Source: Dipteris shenzhenensis
Taxonomy: Eukaryota > Polypodiophyta > Polypodiopsida > Gleicheniales
Assembly: GCA_047967505.1 (NCBI GenBank)
Contig: CM106541.1
Length of the DNA: 64,000 nt
Direction: 5' to 3' (one strand)
Part shown: piece after piece, positions 1 to 10,095 of the stretch
Layout of the letters: every line of letters starts with the position of its first letter
Position numbering within the stretch: the first letter of the stretch is position 1
Program-made: the position numbers and the translations under genes
The notes under the pieces: model-generated
Databases searched by the model: none
What the model was told of the DNA's origin: nothing
Seen by the model: the letters and a program-made list of their open reading frames with translations, nothing else

Positions 1-607
1 CTCATGCAATGCATTGCTACGAGTGATACCCCACCACCATGCCTTGTGTTCTTCAAGTAGGTTGCCCTAGCTTGATAGTGTGATTTCTCCATGCCTTGTG
101 TGTTCCAAATGGATAGAGGCCCACATTTTGTACAAACCAACAAAATGATATCCTTCAAGCATTTCTCTAGCACATCGGTTTCTTTCTTGACACACAAGCT
201 TTACAGATGAAGGTGTTGGTAGCAGCAGCATAAATTTATTGTACTTCCTCACAATAGCAGACTTGAATATTTAGAAAATAGATGTGTAAGCTTCACGACT
301 TACACCAGCAATATCACAAGCTCCAAGCATGTCCTTTGCATCCACAATTCCCTTGAAGTCTTGTAGCACCTCTCGACTAACTTGTTCATGCAAGCATTTG
401 TGTCTTGGATCCTTCAGCATTCCAATGACATCGCCTGGCTTCAATAAACTTTGTAGAAGGTAAGAAGTATGAACGTCATCCATGTGCATTGCACCCATCA
501 CATCCTCCATTAAGTTCCTAAAGAGCGAATCATAGTAGAAACAATGAAGCACAAACAATAAGAGAATTCATCAAAACATTTGGAAACCAAACTTGTAGCG
601 TGAATTT
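1..607 (-). pseudogene. Copy 1 (3' part) of a repeated gene of unknown function
   Basis: Minus-strand reading gives two open stretches (558-271 and 252-67) in one frame, separated by a single stop. The translation matches copy 2 at 8906-8337: both contain the block FKGIVDAKDMLGACD / FKSIVDAKEMLGACD, then EAYTSIF, LPTP..VKL and MLEGYH. Just after MLEGYH the text jumps to the part that lies ~1.4 kb further on in copy 2 (7078 and below, ending in NALHE), so copy 1 is internally deleted. The remaining 5' part resumes at 3716 beyond the copia insertion. I do not recognise the family. It runs off the left edge of the window. Confidence 0.6.
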
Positions 608-961
608 TGTTGAGATATGGTGCCATGAGCACATGAATTAGAGTCTAAGGTATGGTGTAGGAATGTATTAAAGTAGCCATCCTAGGATGTGGACTACATG
701 ATGAGAAGATGTGGATCAAGGACATCCACAAGGAGAGATGTGGATCAGAGAATCCCACAAGTGTTGACTATTCTAAAGGCTCTCTCTATGTAAGGAGCCT
801 ATCTCTTGTATTATAATATGCACATAATATTGGAATAGATTGAGTGTGCCTACTTTTTTCTCTCTCTTATGTCTTGTTTAGTATTCTTTGAGCCTCCTTA
901 GTTCTTTCAATGATCTTGTGTGCATTAGGCTTAGTGGCGATCACATCTTGTATCTTTCACA
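608..961 (+). repeat. 5' LTR of the copia element
   Basis: The LTR starts TGTTGAGATATGG and ends ATCTTTCACA. It matches 3365-3715 over its whole length. The segment CTCTCTATGTAAGG (~780-795) aligns with CTCTCTATATAAGC in the other LTR, which looks like a decayed TATA box. Confidence 0.9.
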
Positions 962-973
962 TGGTATCAGAGC
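962..973 (+). other. Primer binding site, tRNA-iMet type
   Basis: TGGTATCAGAGC directly abuts the 5' LTR. This is the usual initiator-methionine tRNA primer complement in plant copia elements. Confidence 0.85.
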
Positions 974-1750
974 ATAGGTATCCACAAGCTTAGGTAGATT
1001 AGTGTGTGTGATTTTGTCATGTTTCTTATAAAGAGAAGAAAAAGAAAATTATGGCACATGCTTATATTTATTATGTTAGGGAGAATTTTTGAAGATTGCT
1101 ACAAGAAAAAAGAAGGAAGCTGTTGTGCTGAGTTGCTGTAAGAGAAAAGCAAACATGCTTAACAACTAAAGACTGATGCACAGTATGCATGGCTACTCAG
1201 TGACAAGAAATGGCCGATTGGTGGTGTAACAGACTCATATGCACAACCAAGGCAGCAACCACAAAGCTAGCAACCCGCAATGCCCAATAAGCAATAGCAG
1301 GAGACTAGCATGATAGAGAGGCATCAAGCTACATAGAATCATAGCTACCCTCCAATGACTACCTGCCCTCCAATGACTATCTGCCCTCCAACAACTACCT
1401 GCAAGCAAAGCACCATCGACATGCACAACAAAGCCATCTGATTGGCTCTACAAGTAACCTAACGGCAGCTGACTCATGATGAATGGCACTCTCGACCCCA
1501 ACCCCAGCTTCAACCCATCATCCCATCTGTCTTAGAGCGCCTCAGTCTTGTCTTTGAATGACCTATGGTTCCCACTACTCTCTGGTCCACAGAAACCCCT
1601 ACCAATAGCTACCATTGCACCTTAAGGCAATTGCACATATGGCCTTCTTGTAAGCGCTAAAGCTACTATGATGAATCCATCACAGTCATAGAGGTTGGAG
1701 CAAGAGAGTTCTATAAACACAAGCTAAGTTGTCGTATTCTTCCTTCAACC

Positions 1751-1930
1751 ATGTTGAGCTCCTCCTCTATCGACACCCTCATCATGGGCGCTAGCTTCTT
1801 AGGCCTCTGCCTCATGATCAAGCTTTGCCAAGCCAACCTATCATTCTTCCTCCTCATCGATAAATCCCATGATCTCGGTGGCACTTGGAATTTCAACCGC
1901 TACTTGTGTGAACGCGATGCATCTCCATAA
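1751..1930 (+). pseudogene. N-terminal fragment of a flavin-dependent (FMO/Baeyer-Villiger type) monooxygenase
   Basis: A 59-codon reading frame runs from ATG to TAA within the copia element. After a short Ser-rich start it reads TLIMGASFLGLCLMIKL, then a hydrophobic strand, then DKSHDLGGTWNFNRY. This is the order of the N-terminal FAD Rossmann fold of class B flavoprotein monooxygenases: GxGxxG, an acidic residue ending strand 2, then GGTW. The dinucleotide motif is degraded (GASFLG for GAGFSG), and the protein stops right after the GGTW block, where a real enzyme continues for 400+ residues. It is therefore a captured or inserted gene fragment, not a working enzyme. Family assignment is from motif memory only. 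Confidence 0.65.
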
Positions 1931-2339
1931 CAACCGCAGCCTCACAGAATCAATAGACTCCTCTGTGTTTCAAGGTTTGATAACCTTACGCCACGTGAAA
2001 ATGCCATGTGGTAGATAGGATGGTTATCTTTAATTGTGGTTAGCTTAGATCTTATCAATTGGTTACAAGACTTCCACATGGCATAGTGCTACCTAAGCAC
2101 ATAGGTCCTTACTAAGCACAGTTTTGAATGCTACATGTGAATCCCTGTGCCACATCTTCAAAGGCCTCTTCTTCTTAAAAACTTTGGCAAGTTGTAACTT
2201 TCAATCCAAAAAGAATCTGTACGCGCTCCAAAAAGAAAAAATAACCATTTTTTGAGCTCTACACACCTATCAAGTTAGTTTTGTTGAATAATGCAATTAG
2301 ACACTGCCAGATTTGAAAGTTTCTTCAATTGGTAAGACC

Positions 2340-3081
2340 TTTGCAATGGCAATATGCACCCCGACTATTGAGAAGTTCACCGGGGAAGGATTTCACACCT
2401 GGTCTACATAAATGAGGTATCTCTTGACGTATCAAAAGCTTTGGGAGATAAAGAAGACATACCCACTGCACAAAATGAAGCCTGGAAAGAGAAGACAAAG
2501 CAGCACTATCACTCATTGGCTTGCACTTGGGTCCAAACATAATTTATCATATAGACTCTAAGGATCATGCCGAAGATGCGTGAGATGAGTTGAACACACT
2601 GTTTGGTGCAAAAGCAAAGAACTAAGAATTTCATCTTAAGATTGAATTCTATGGTTTGCACATGAGCTTCAATGAATCCATGGCACAATTTGTCAACAAG
2701 ATCAAAAGCATTATGATCCAACTAGAAGGCATAAATGCAAAAGTATGAGAAAAGGATGCACTTGCAATCCTCCTTAAAAGCATGCCTAAATAGTACAACA
2801 CACTAACAACCACCTTGAAGAATCTTCCAAATCCAAAGTTTGAGGAATAAGTATCATCTCTTCTTGAGAAAGAAAGAGAGTTGAAGGCATTGACATCGAC
2901 ATCTACATCTACATCAACATGCAGCAGCAATAATGAAGAACAAGCATTGTTCAGCAAAGCATCAATGAAGTGTTACCATTGCAAAAGGATGGGTCACTAT
3001 CAAAGTGATTGCAAACTGAAGAACAAACCAAAGTTCACCATTACAAGAAGCTGGGACACAAAGAAGAAGACTGTAGATTGA
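2340..3081 (+). pseudogene. copia gag remnant with CCHC zinc knuckle
   Basis: The start near 2346 reads MAICTPTIEKFTGEGF..W, the usual copia gag (UBN2) opening. Stops and frame changes follow through 2880. The last part (2881-3081) is open and holds CYHCKRMGHYQSDC, a CX2CX4HX4C nucleic-acid-binding knuckle, after a Thr/Ser repeat encoded by (ACATCT)n. Gag would coat element RNA. No pol follows before the 3' LTR. Confidence 0.75.
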
Positions 3082-3364
3082 AGAACTATAGGTCAACTAC
3101 GTGGAGTCATCATCAAGTCTTGAGTAGAATGACAATAACAACATGTATTGAGAAGCAAAAGCCTTTCCACCTTTAGCCTATATTCTTATAATCAAACCTG
3201 ACCACTTGCAAGTAGCCATGCAAGCACTCAAGGGAGGTATTGACATGTAAAAACCATACTTGGCCACCTTAAGTAGCAATGTATGCACTAAGGGGAGTTG
3301 ATGGATTTGTAACTCACATGTGACCGCCTTGCTGTAGCTAATGGATCATGGCACCAAGGGGAGG

Positions 3365-3715
3365 TGTTAAGATATGGTGCCATGAGCACATGAATTAGAG
3401 GCCAAGGTATGGTGTAGGAATGTATTAAAGCAGCTAGCCTAGGATGTGGACTACATGATGAGAAGATGTGGATCAAGGACATCCACAAGGAGAGATGTGG
3501 ATCAGAGGATCCCACAAGTGTTGACTATTCTAAAGGCTCTCTCTATATAAGCCTACCTCTTGTATTACAATATGCACATAATATTGTAATAGATTAAGTG
3601 TTCCTACTTCTGTCTCTCTCTCATGTCTTATTTAGTGTTCTTTGAGCCTCCTTAGTTCTTTGAATGATCTTGTGTGCACTAGGCTTAGTGGCGATCACAT
3701 CTTGTATCTTTCACA
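3365..3715 (+). repeat. 3' LTR of the copia element
   Basis: Pairs with 608-961 and starts TGTTAAGATATGG after a purine tract. A TATA-like CTCTCTATATAAGC lies near 3538-3551, and the LTR ends ATCTTTCACA before aattc. Confidence 0.9.
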
Positions 3716-4860
3716 AATTCTCCACTTTTGAGCACTGCCAGTGGGAGCCAATGCATGCAGAGACTGCAATTGTCTTTTCCTATCCTTCAATTCTAGAGGT
3801 GTCTTCTTTAGCTTTCGCACTCATTCTATTGCATTGTCTCCCTTCTTTAGCAAGGATCTTTCCAAATGTTGAATGGTTTCAACTAGTTGCTAGTTTGATT
3901 CTTGCACTTCCTACTGCTCCAACTCCAATGCTTTGTTTTTGCCTTCAAGGTCCTTGTGTTTCATTTTAAGATCTTGAATGGACTTGTGCATTGCAACAAT
4001 AATACTATAACCAAGTGTGTGAGTTGTTCTACTTGGGCTTTGGGCACCTCACTTGCTTGCACAACCATTATCTGAACATGGTTTAATTGCTTGCAATAAC
4101 CAAGAAATCCAGCATGTCCATCACCAATAAACCAAACAAGATCATGCATTGTATGAAAAGGAGGTTTCTTTTGAGTGGTAGGGTTCATAGGATACAAGGT
4201 TCCATCCAATAAAAGGTCAAGGTGCTTCTTCCCTTGTAAGCAGAGATTGTCCATCATATGTTCAGAAGTTCCCCTATAACGCAAACTATGTGTGCTTGCA
4301 TATTGAGCATACAACTGTAAATTCATGTGATACTTGTTGGAGATGTCCTCAAATGGAACCATGAGTAGGAAGAGGGATGCACTCATTGTAGAAGAGAAGT
4401 GATGCATTGTGGAGTAAGAGGAGGAGGAGGAGGAGGAGGACAAGATGTGGCATTGAGGAGGAGGAAGAGGTAGCGTTGAGGAGAAGAGATGCAGCATTGA
4501 GGAGGAGGAGGCAGTGTGGAGGAGGACAAGGTGGAGGTGGAGGTGGAGGTGGAGGAGGAGGAGGAGGAGGAGGAGGAGGTAGCATGGAAGTGGAGGGAGG
4601 CGGAGGCAACATGGAAGTGGAAGTGGAGGTGGAGGGAAGGAGGAGAGGGAGGAAATTTGAAATTCAAACAAGCTGATGTGTAAAGGTGAGATGGTGGCCC
4701 TCCCAAAGTGATGTGTAAAGGTGACAAGTGGTGGCCCCCAATCCAAAAAGGTGGGCTTAACCCACATGTGTTAGGGGGCTAGGCCTCCTTTGGAGCCCAC
4801 CATTGGCCCACTAATCCAATTCCTTACAAGGCCCTCTTGAGACCTCACTTCTCCCCTAAT
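3716..4860 (-). pseudogene. Copy 1 (5' part) of the repeated gene of unknown function
   Basis: On the minus strand a 268-codon frame (4767-3961) begins with a Pro/Ser/Leu-rich stretch encoded by a GGA-repeat tract. It then reads FEDISNKYH, GKKHLDLLLDGTLYP, PPFHTMHDLVWFIGDGHAGF and LGYCKQLNHVQ. The same blocks occur in copy 2 at 9530-9230 (GKKHLDFWVEETLYP, HDLAWFVGDGHAGLLGY). After the frame stop a Lys/Glu/Leu-rich, coiled-coil-like stretch (about 3969-3740) leads to the copia insertion point. The promoter-side sequence 4680-4860 also matches 9940-10,095. Function unknown. Confidence 0.6.
4407..4640 (+). repeat. GGA/GGT low-complexity tract
   Basis: Purine-rich triplet repeats that read poly-Glu/Gly on the plus strand and poly-Pro/Ser on the minus strand. 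They sit in the N-terminal region of copy 1 and match a similar tract in copy 2 (9555-9905). Confidence 0.85.
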
Positions 4861-4959
4861 GCTAAGATTATATGAAATACTATTACGAAGAATGGGTATG
4901 ACCCCTTTAATGATCGAATTCCATATGCTAACACATACATCAAGAATTTTACATCGATG

Positions 4960-5116
4960 CAGAACAAAAGCTTCTTCAGAGAAGCACGAGGGGCCCAAAT
5001 ATAGCCATACCTACCACAGTGTGACTTGGGGTTGAGTTAGAAGGCCTTTGGTCACACCGTGGTAGGTATGGCTATTTTTGGGCCCCTCACGCTTCCCTAA
5101 AGAAACTTTTGATCTG
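4960..5116. repeat. Long imperfect hairpin (65-bp arms)
   Basis: The left arm (about 4960-5024) is the reverse complement of the right arm (about 5051-5116). The inner 44 bp pair with only about 4 mismatches, including GGGGCCCAAA and AGCCATACCTACCAC. The loop is 26 nt. It lies at the junction between copy 1 and the H3-like pseudogene. It could be a foldback/MITE or abutting terminal repeats of two elements. Confidence 0.8.
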
Positions 5117-5432
5117 GATGGCAATTGCAAATTAATCCATCTACATCATGAATATATGATAGCACATCATGTGGAGCAATTTTCCAACTCATAAAGAAAT
5201 CAAGGACAACTAGATTGCTTTCATAGTATCTAGCCAAACAAAGTTACAACATGATACAAATATGCAAATAGATCAAGTCGATCCACATAATCTCAACAAA
5301 ATATGCAATGGAATAAATAAATTTTATATTATCTACCCAAAGGCCTTGTATAAAGTACCAACATGCCACAAAGGGCAACATATAACATGCCTCACAGGGC
5401 AAGGAACAAAACTCCTAACTAATACAACAATC
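5117..5432. other. Spacer without recognised gene
   Basis: AT-rich sequence with no frame I could tie to a family. It may contain the 3' untranslated part of the H3-like pseudogene just upstream. Confidence 0.5.
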
Positions 5433-6382
5433 CTAATACTTTAGTGTAGGGTTCGAGTGGATCCTTATCACCAACTGAATATCTATAACCATGAGGGTAA
5501 CCTGCTTCACATGGATAGCACACAAGTTTGCATCTTCAAAAAGGTTAACGATCATTTGCTCTATGGCCTTTTGAAGTGTTCCCAAGGTAGCCACCCTCCA
5601 TCTCACATCCAGTTTGTACCTTTGAGAGATTTCATGCACTACCCATTGGAAGGGAGCCTGAGGGATGACATCCTTAACTATCACCTAAAACCTTCTGATC
5701 TCTTGGTGTGCTGGTACTTCTAGTTTTTGTCACCTCTTAACCTGTGGAGCTTGCACTCGCCTACGCACGACGCTCTAGGGTCTTTTGTCAAAGTTGAATT
5801 TTTTCCTTCTTTCATCCTGGCTTGATCATATGTTTCCTGACTAGCTATTGGTTGCTTCCCTTTCTCTGCTGCTTCTGCCTTACACTACATAATGACCTAT
5901 TAATTTGGTCTTGGCCTCATAGGATTTTTCTTTGTCCTCCAATTGCTAGGATATGGTGTCACATAAGCAAATGCTTGACTAGGGATGGGGTTATTGAAGA
6001 ACAATGTTTCCACCCCCCTAAGATATTGACATTGGGTATGACTGACTTTCGAGTTGTCTTCTTCATTGGTTTGCCAATACCAAGGTCGGTGATGTCTGCC
6101 AGTCCTCCAAAAACATGTTGTTTTTGCCTTGATTTCCTACAAGGTGTTGCACCTAGGTTTCTAGTTGTGGCTGGGGTGGCACCCGGGTCTCTTGTGATGG
6201 GGTAGGGTTTGGCAATGGGTTGGGGCTTAGATGAGGAGAAGATGGGTAGGGGTTGGATGAGGAGGAGAAGATGGTGGAGAATCGAAAGCCATGGTTGAAG
6301 AGGATGAAGATGAGGATGTGGAGGATGAAGAGTTTGGAGCAAGGCGTCTAATGGGTTTCATAGTGAATCTTACTCTAGCCAT
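5433..6382 (-). pseudogene. Retroposed histone H3 pseudogene, possibly CENH3
   Basis: The minus-strand frame ending at 5433 aligns without gaps to the histone H3 fold: EIRRF (alpha-N), APFQWVVHEIS, LDVRW, TLQKAIEQMIVNLFED, NLCAIHVKQVTLM and DIQLVIRI. Two in-frame stops interrupt the alpha-N part (before QKLEV and after EIRRF). Trp in place of the Phe of canonical H3 (RW for RF) and VTLM rather than VTIM recall plant centromeric H3. An ATG at 6382 opens MARVRFTMKPIRRLAP, a plausible H3/CENH3-like tail, but the long Ser/Pro-rich middle has frameshifts. The whole fold is uninterrupted although plant CENH3 genes have many introns, so a processed copy is likely. No poly(A) tail is visible. Confidence 0.65.
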
Positions 6383-6438
6383 TGAAATGAAAAGTTAGAG
6401 TTTAAAAGGAGATTAAGTAGACTTTTTAAAAGGTTCTT

Positions 6439-9400
6439 TTAACCCTTCTTTTTATGACCCCATTGGCATGTTAAGTTTAGGGTTTGCAGTCTACACCCAT
6501 CCTCCACCACTGCACCCTCCCCTACCCCTTGTTTTGCTCGACCTCGCATGCCTTGCATGCATCGACACATATTTTCTTTGAAAGTGATTTTTTCTGTGGA
6601 ATTCAATAATTTAGTCCATACATACGCATCATTCATCATAGAACCACGTAGATCAATGTCCAATTTGATCCACATTATTCCTAAAAGAGCCATGTAAATT
6701 CAACAATTGTACGAATGAAAGACCAATGTATAATCAGAGCTCAACTTGATATCCTCGAGGGACCCATTTTTTCCCTTGTCTAATTCTATTTTGCAACCAA
6801 GATACAACTCCATGACTCCCTTTATATGCATGCCAGGAGTCTTGCCTTTTGTTCTTCGATACAAGGTGAACCGCTTTTCATGATCAAATTCCCTTGCCTT
6901 TTGACACTTCAATCTCCTACCTATCAAACATTCATAGAGCCAATCATGTCTCATGCAATGCATTGCTACGAGTGCTACCACCACCATGCCTTGTGTTCTT
7001 CAAGTAGGTAGCCCTAGCTTGATAGTGTGACTTCTCCATGCCTTGCATGTTCCAAATGGATAGAGGCCCCCATCTCTCTATGAACCATGGTCCATGTGCA
7101 AACAAAATATGTTGCACATAAAAAAACATCATTTTAATAGCAAAACCACAACAAAATCAAGTGATAGAATTTGTGAGATGAGGGAAGGCTTACCATGTAA
7201 TGTGTAATATGTGATTCCCCCCATGATTTCACCATAAACTGCACAAACTCTTTCAATGCTATCATAAACCTTTCATAGTACATCTCATCTATTTGACCCT
7301 TATGAAGCAACTTTATGAATGCATCAAGCTTTGGCAACAATTTTGCTCTCAAGGCCCCATTTGAGGATGTGAAGCCTGATTGGTGGTGCATTTGTAGAGA
7401 ACTTTCTAGTATTCCCGACCCAAGGTACTATTTTTCAATGTATGTTTTTATTTGTGTAGATTATGGGTGGACAAAAACCTCCTTGCCTTCACTCCACCCA
7501 TAGACACTCTGGCTAGAAGATTTTGCATGGCTTCAAACATTTTCTTGTCTTCCTTGAATTTGGCATCTCATCCATGGAATCCCATGTCTGATAGCAACTT
7601 CTCTACTCATACAATGCAGTGTACTAGCAATTCTTCTAGAATTAGGCTCCAAGTGTAAACAAGATGCAAATACATTAGCTTGTCAAGAATATGTAGTTCT
7701 GCATGTAAAGTACAAATGTGCACTCTCTCAAGTGGTATGGGCAGGATGGGATCCCACTCTAGATCTTTCTTGTTGCAACCAAGGGCTATTGATTGGTTAC
7801 AAGAGATAATCCCATTCTCCCATTGCGGTTCTACCTTCGGCATGGTGCCTTTGGCATGGTGCAAGCACATGTAGTGCAAGCAAGTGAATTTAGCATTCGC
7901 CAATGTGTCACAATCATACAAGCACTTGAGCATCTTTAAATCCCTTGCAAGATGCCATTCAGCTGCAAATGTTTTCTCTCTCTCTCTTGTCTCCCAATAG
8001 TCAAAAGGAATGCTAGTTCTCTGCAAAACCCACTTCAATTCTCATGGGACTATTTTGGAGTCTCAAATGCTACAAGCCACCATATGTCCTCCTCATACTA
8101 GACTAAGAAATCTTGCTCAACTTCATTGTCCCCCTAAACAAAGCACAAAGCCTTGTTCATGATACAAATGGTGGATCACTATAGCTTGTGCTCTTTCACG
8201 ATTTGTGCTTCATCCATTTTGATAACAAACAAAAGCTTACCATTGGGTAATGTTGAAAGAACAAAGAGACTGTTAGGATACACACGAAAGATTGTGGAAT
8301 AGTTCAAAGGAAATCAAAGTCCCTCTCACCATCTGCTCACATTCCATAGAATTTGACCATGGGCCATTGCAAATGCTCCACATCCACATAAACATTAGTG
8401 AACTCATTCGTCTCAAAGGATTGCACTCTTGATTTCTTCTTACTCTTCCAAGAGATTGTTCCAGTAACCCAATGGTATCCTTCAAGCATTTTGTTGGCAC
8501 ATTGTTTTGTATCATTCCATGCGAGCTTGACAAACCAAGGTGTTGGTAGTGGCATTGTAGATTTACCATACTTTCCCACAATAGCAGACTTGAATATATT
8601 GAATATAGATGTGTAAGCTTCACAACTTACATCAGTAGCATCGCAAGCTCCAAGCATTTCCTTTGCATCCACAATGCTCTTGAAGTCTTTCAATGTCTCA
8701 CGAGCAACTTGCATATGCAAGCGTTTTCTCTTTAGGTCTTTCAACAAGTCAACATCATTTGGATTTAGCAAACTCCTCAAAACATATGAAGAGTCAAAGT
8801 CATCTATAAGAGATGTTCCCATCCTATATGAAGTCCCTGAAATCACCACAAGCAAATGTAACATGGGAAAATGCACTGCCATGGAAAAGAAGAAGCATTG
8901 AGGCAATGGGAAACCAATCCTGTCAGTCGAATTATCCTCTTACGAGCACCACTAGTGGGTGGCAAAGCATCCAAAGATTGCAATTTTCTTTTAATGTCCT
9001 TCCATCCCAATGGAGTTGCTTTTAGTTTCTATACTTTTTTGCATTCCTACTACAATGATAATTCATGCTTCTGGATTGTTCATTTTTGCTCCAAGACCAA
9101 TGCATTGGCTTTGTCTTCACGTTCCTTACTTTGCTATTGAAGATCTCGAATGGTGCTATGCATTGAAAGAATGGTATTGCTCCCCAACTATGCTAGATTC
9201 TCTGCTTGGTCTCTTTGAAGCTCGCTTGCTTACAAAACCATTGAAGCTTGGTTCAATCGGTTGTAATAACCAAGCAAACCAGCATGCCCATCACCCACAA
9301 ACCATGCTAGATCATGAAATGTATGAAAAGGGGGGTTCTTTTTGTTGCCAGGGTCCACAGGATACAATGTTTCTTCCACCCAAAAGTCAAGGTGCTTTTT

Positions 9401-10095
9401 TCCTTGCATTTGAAGATTATGGAGCACATTTTTTTATGCAACCCTCATTCCCAAACTATGTGTACCTGAATATTGGGCCTCCAATTATAAGTTGCCATGG
9501 TACTTGTTGGAGATGTCCTAAAATGGTGCCATGAGTTCTCTCAAAGTGTGGAGATAGTTGAAGGAGGAGGAACAAGCTTGGAAGAGGGGGGAGGAGCAAG
9601 TGCCCAGAGGAGGAGAGTGGACAAGTGAGGGAGGAGCTACACGTATAGAGGGGAGGGAGGAGGAGGAAGGGGGCAAGGAGGAAGAGGGGGGACAAAGTGA
9701 GGGAGGAGCAACATGTATGGAGGAAGGTAGGAAGAGGAAGGGGGGAGGAGGATGCAAGGAGGAGGCGTGGAGTAGGAGGGAGGAGAACACCAAGAAGAGG
9801 AGGCATGGAGGAGGAGGCAAGGAGAAGGAGGGAGGAGGAGGCATGGAGGAGGAGGGAGGAGGAGGGGGGGAGGGAGAAGGAGGGGGGAGGGAGGGAGGGA
9901 GATTCAAAAATCCGAATTTCTAAAAAGTGCCCCCCTACCTTGCTGAGGTGTAAAGTGTTGGGTGATGTGTAAAGGTGTGAAGTGGTGGGCTCAATTGTGG
10001 GCTTAACCCACCTGCATTAGGGGCTTAGGCCCCCTCGAGATCCCACCATGATGATTGCATTAGCCCACTAATCCATTTCCTTACAAGACCCGAGC
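6439..10095 (-). pseudogene. Copy 2 of the repeated gene of unknown function
   Basis: A series of minus-strand frames forms one degraded protein. In order: Pro/Ser-rich start (9907-9460); GKKHLDFWVEETLYP..GDGHAGLLGY (9427-9230); a coiled-coil-like stretch; FKSIVDAKEMLGACD..EAYTSIF..LPTPWFVKLAWND..MLEGYH (8906-8337); FDYWETREREKTFAAEW..HICTLHAELHILDKL (8038-7607); WGESHITHYM (~7210-7180); GPWFIERWGPLSIWNMQGME KSHY..TRHGGG (7080-6960); and a C-terminal stretch with LYRRTKGKTPGMHIKGVMEL (6987-6439). Several stops and frameshifts are present. The presence of two copies, one internally deleted, suggests a transposon-borne gene, but no terminal repeats or known transposase motif were found. Confidence 0.55.
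9555..9905 (+). repeat. GGAGGA low-complexity tract of copy 2
   Basis: Nearly pure G/A triplet repeats over about 350 bp, reading poly-Glu/Gly/Arg on plus and poly-Pro/Ser on minus. It is the counterpart of 4407-4640. Confidence 0.85.

Larger units (their letters stand above)
608..3715 (+). mobile_element. Non-autonomous Ty1/copia LTR retrotransposon inside copy 1
   Basis: Two LTRs of about 350 bp (608-961 and 3365-3715) differ at roughly 20-25 sites by eye. The 5' LTR is followed at once by a tRNA-iMet primer site (962-973). The 3' LTR is preceded by a purine-rich tract (3353-3364). The flanks are aattt (603-607) and aattc (3716-3720), a near-perfect 5-bp target duplication. The 2.4 kb interior holds only gag-like sequence and a monooxygenase fragment. 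No protease, integrase or RT could be read, so the element must have moved with enzymes supplied in trans. The empty target site survives in copy 2 near 8930-8934. Confidence 0.9.

Noticed and set aside
3664-3969. 101-codon plus-strand frame across the copia/host junction
   Set aside because: It spans the LTR end and the antisense coiled-coil region of copy 1, so it cannot be an ancestral gene.
4407-4676. Plus-strand Glu/Gly-rich open frame
   Set aside because: It is the mirror of a GGA repeat tract inside the minus-strand repeated gene. Open frames in pure triplet repeats carry no weight.
4960-5116. Hairpin as a pre-miRNA gene
   Set aside because: Pairing is suitable, but without small-RNA data or a target it is better left as a generic inverted repeat.
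9558-9972. Plus-strand Glu/Arg-rich open frames
   Set aside because: Same cause: low-complexity GGA tract of copy 2.
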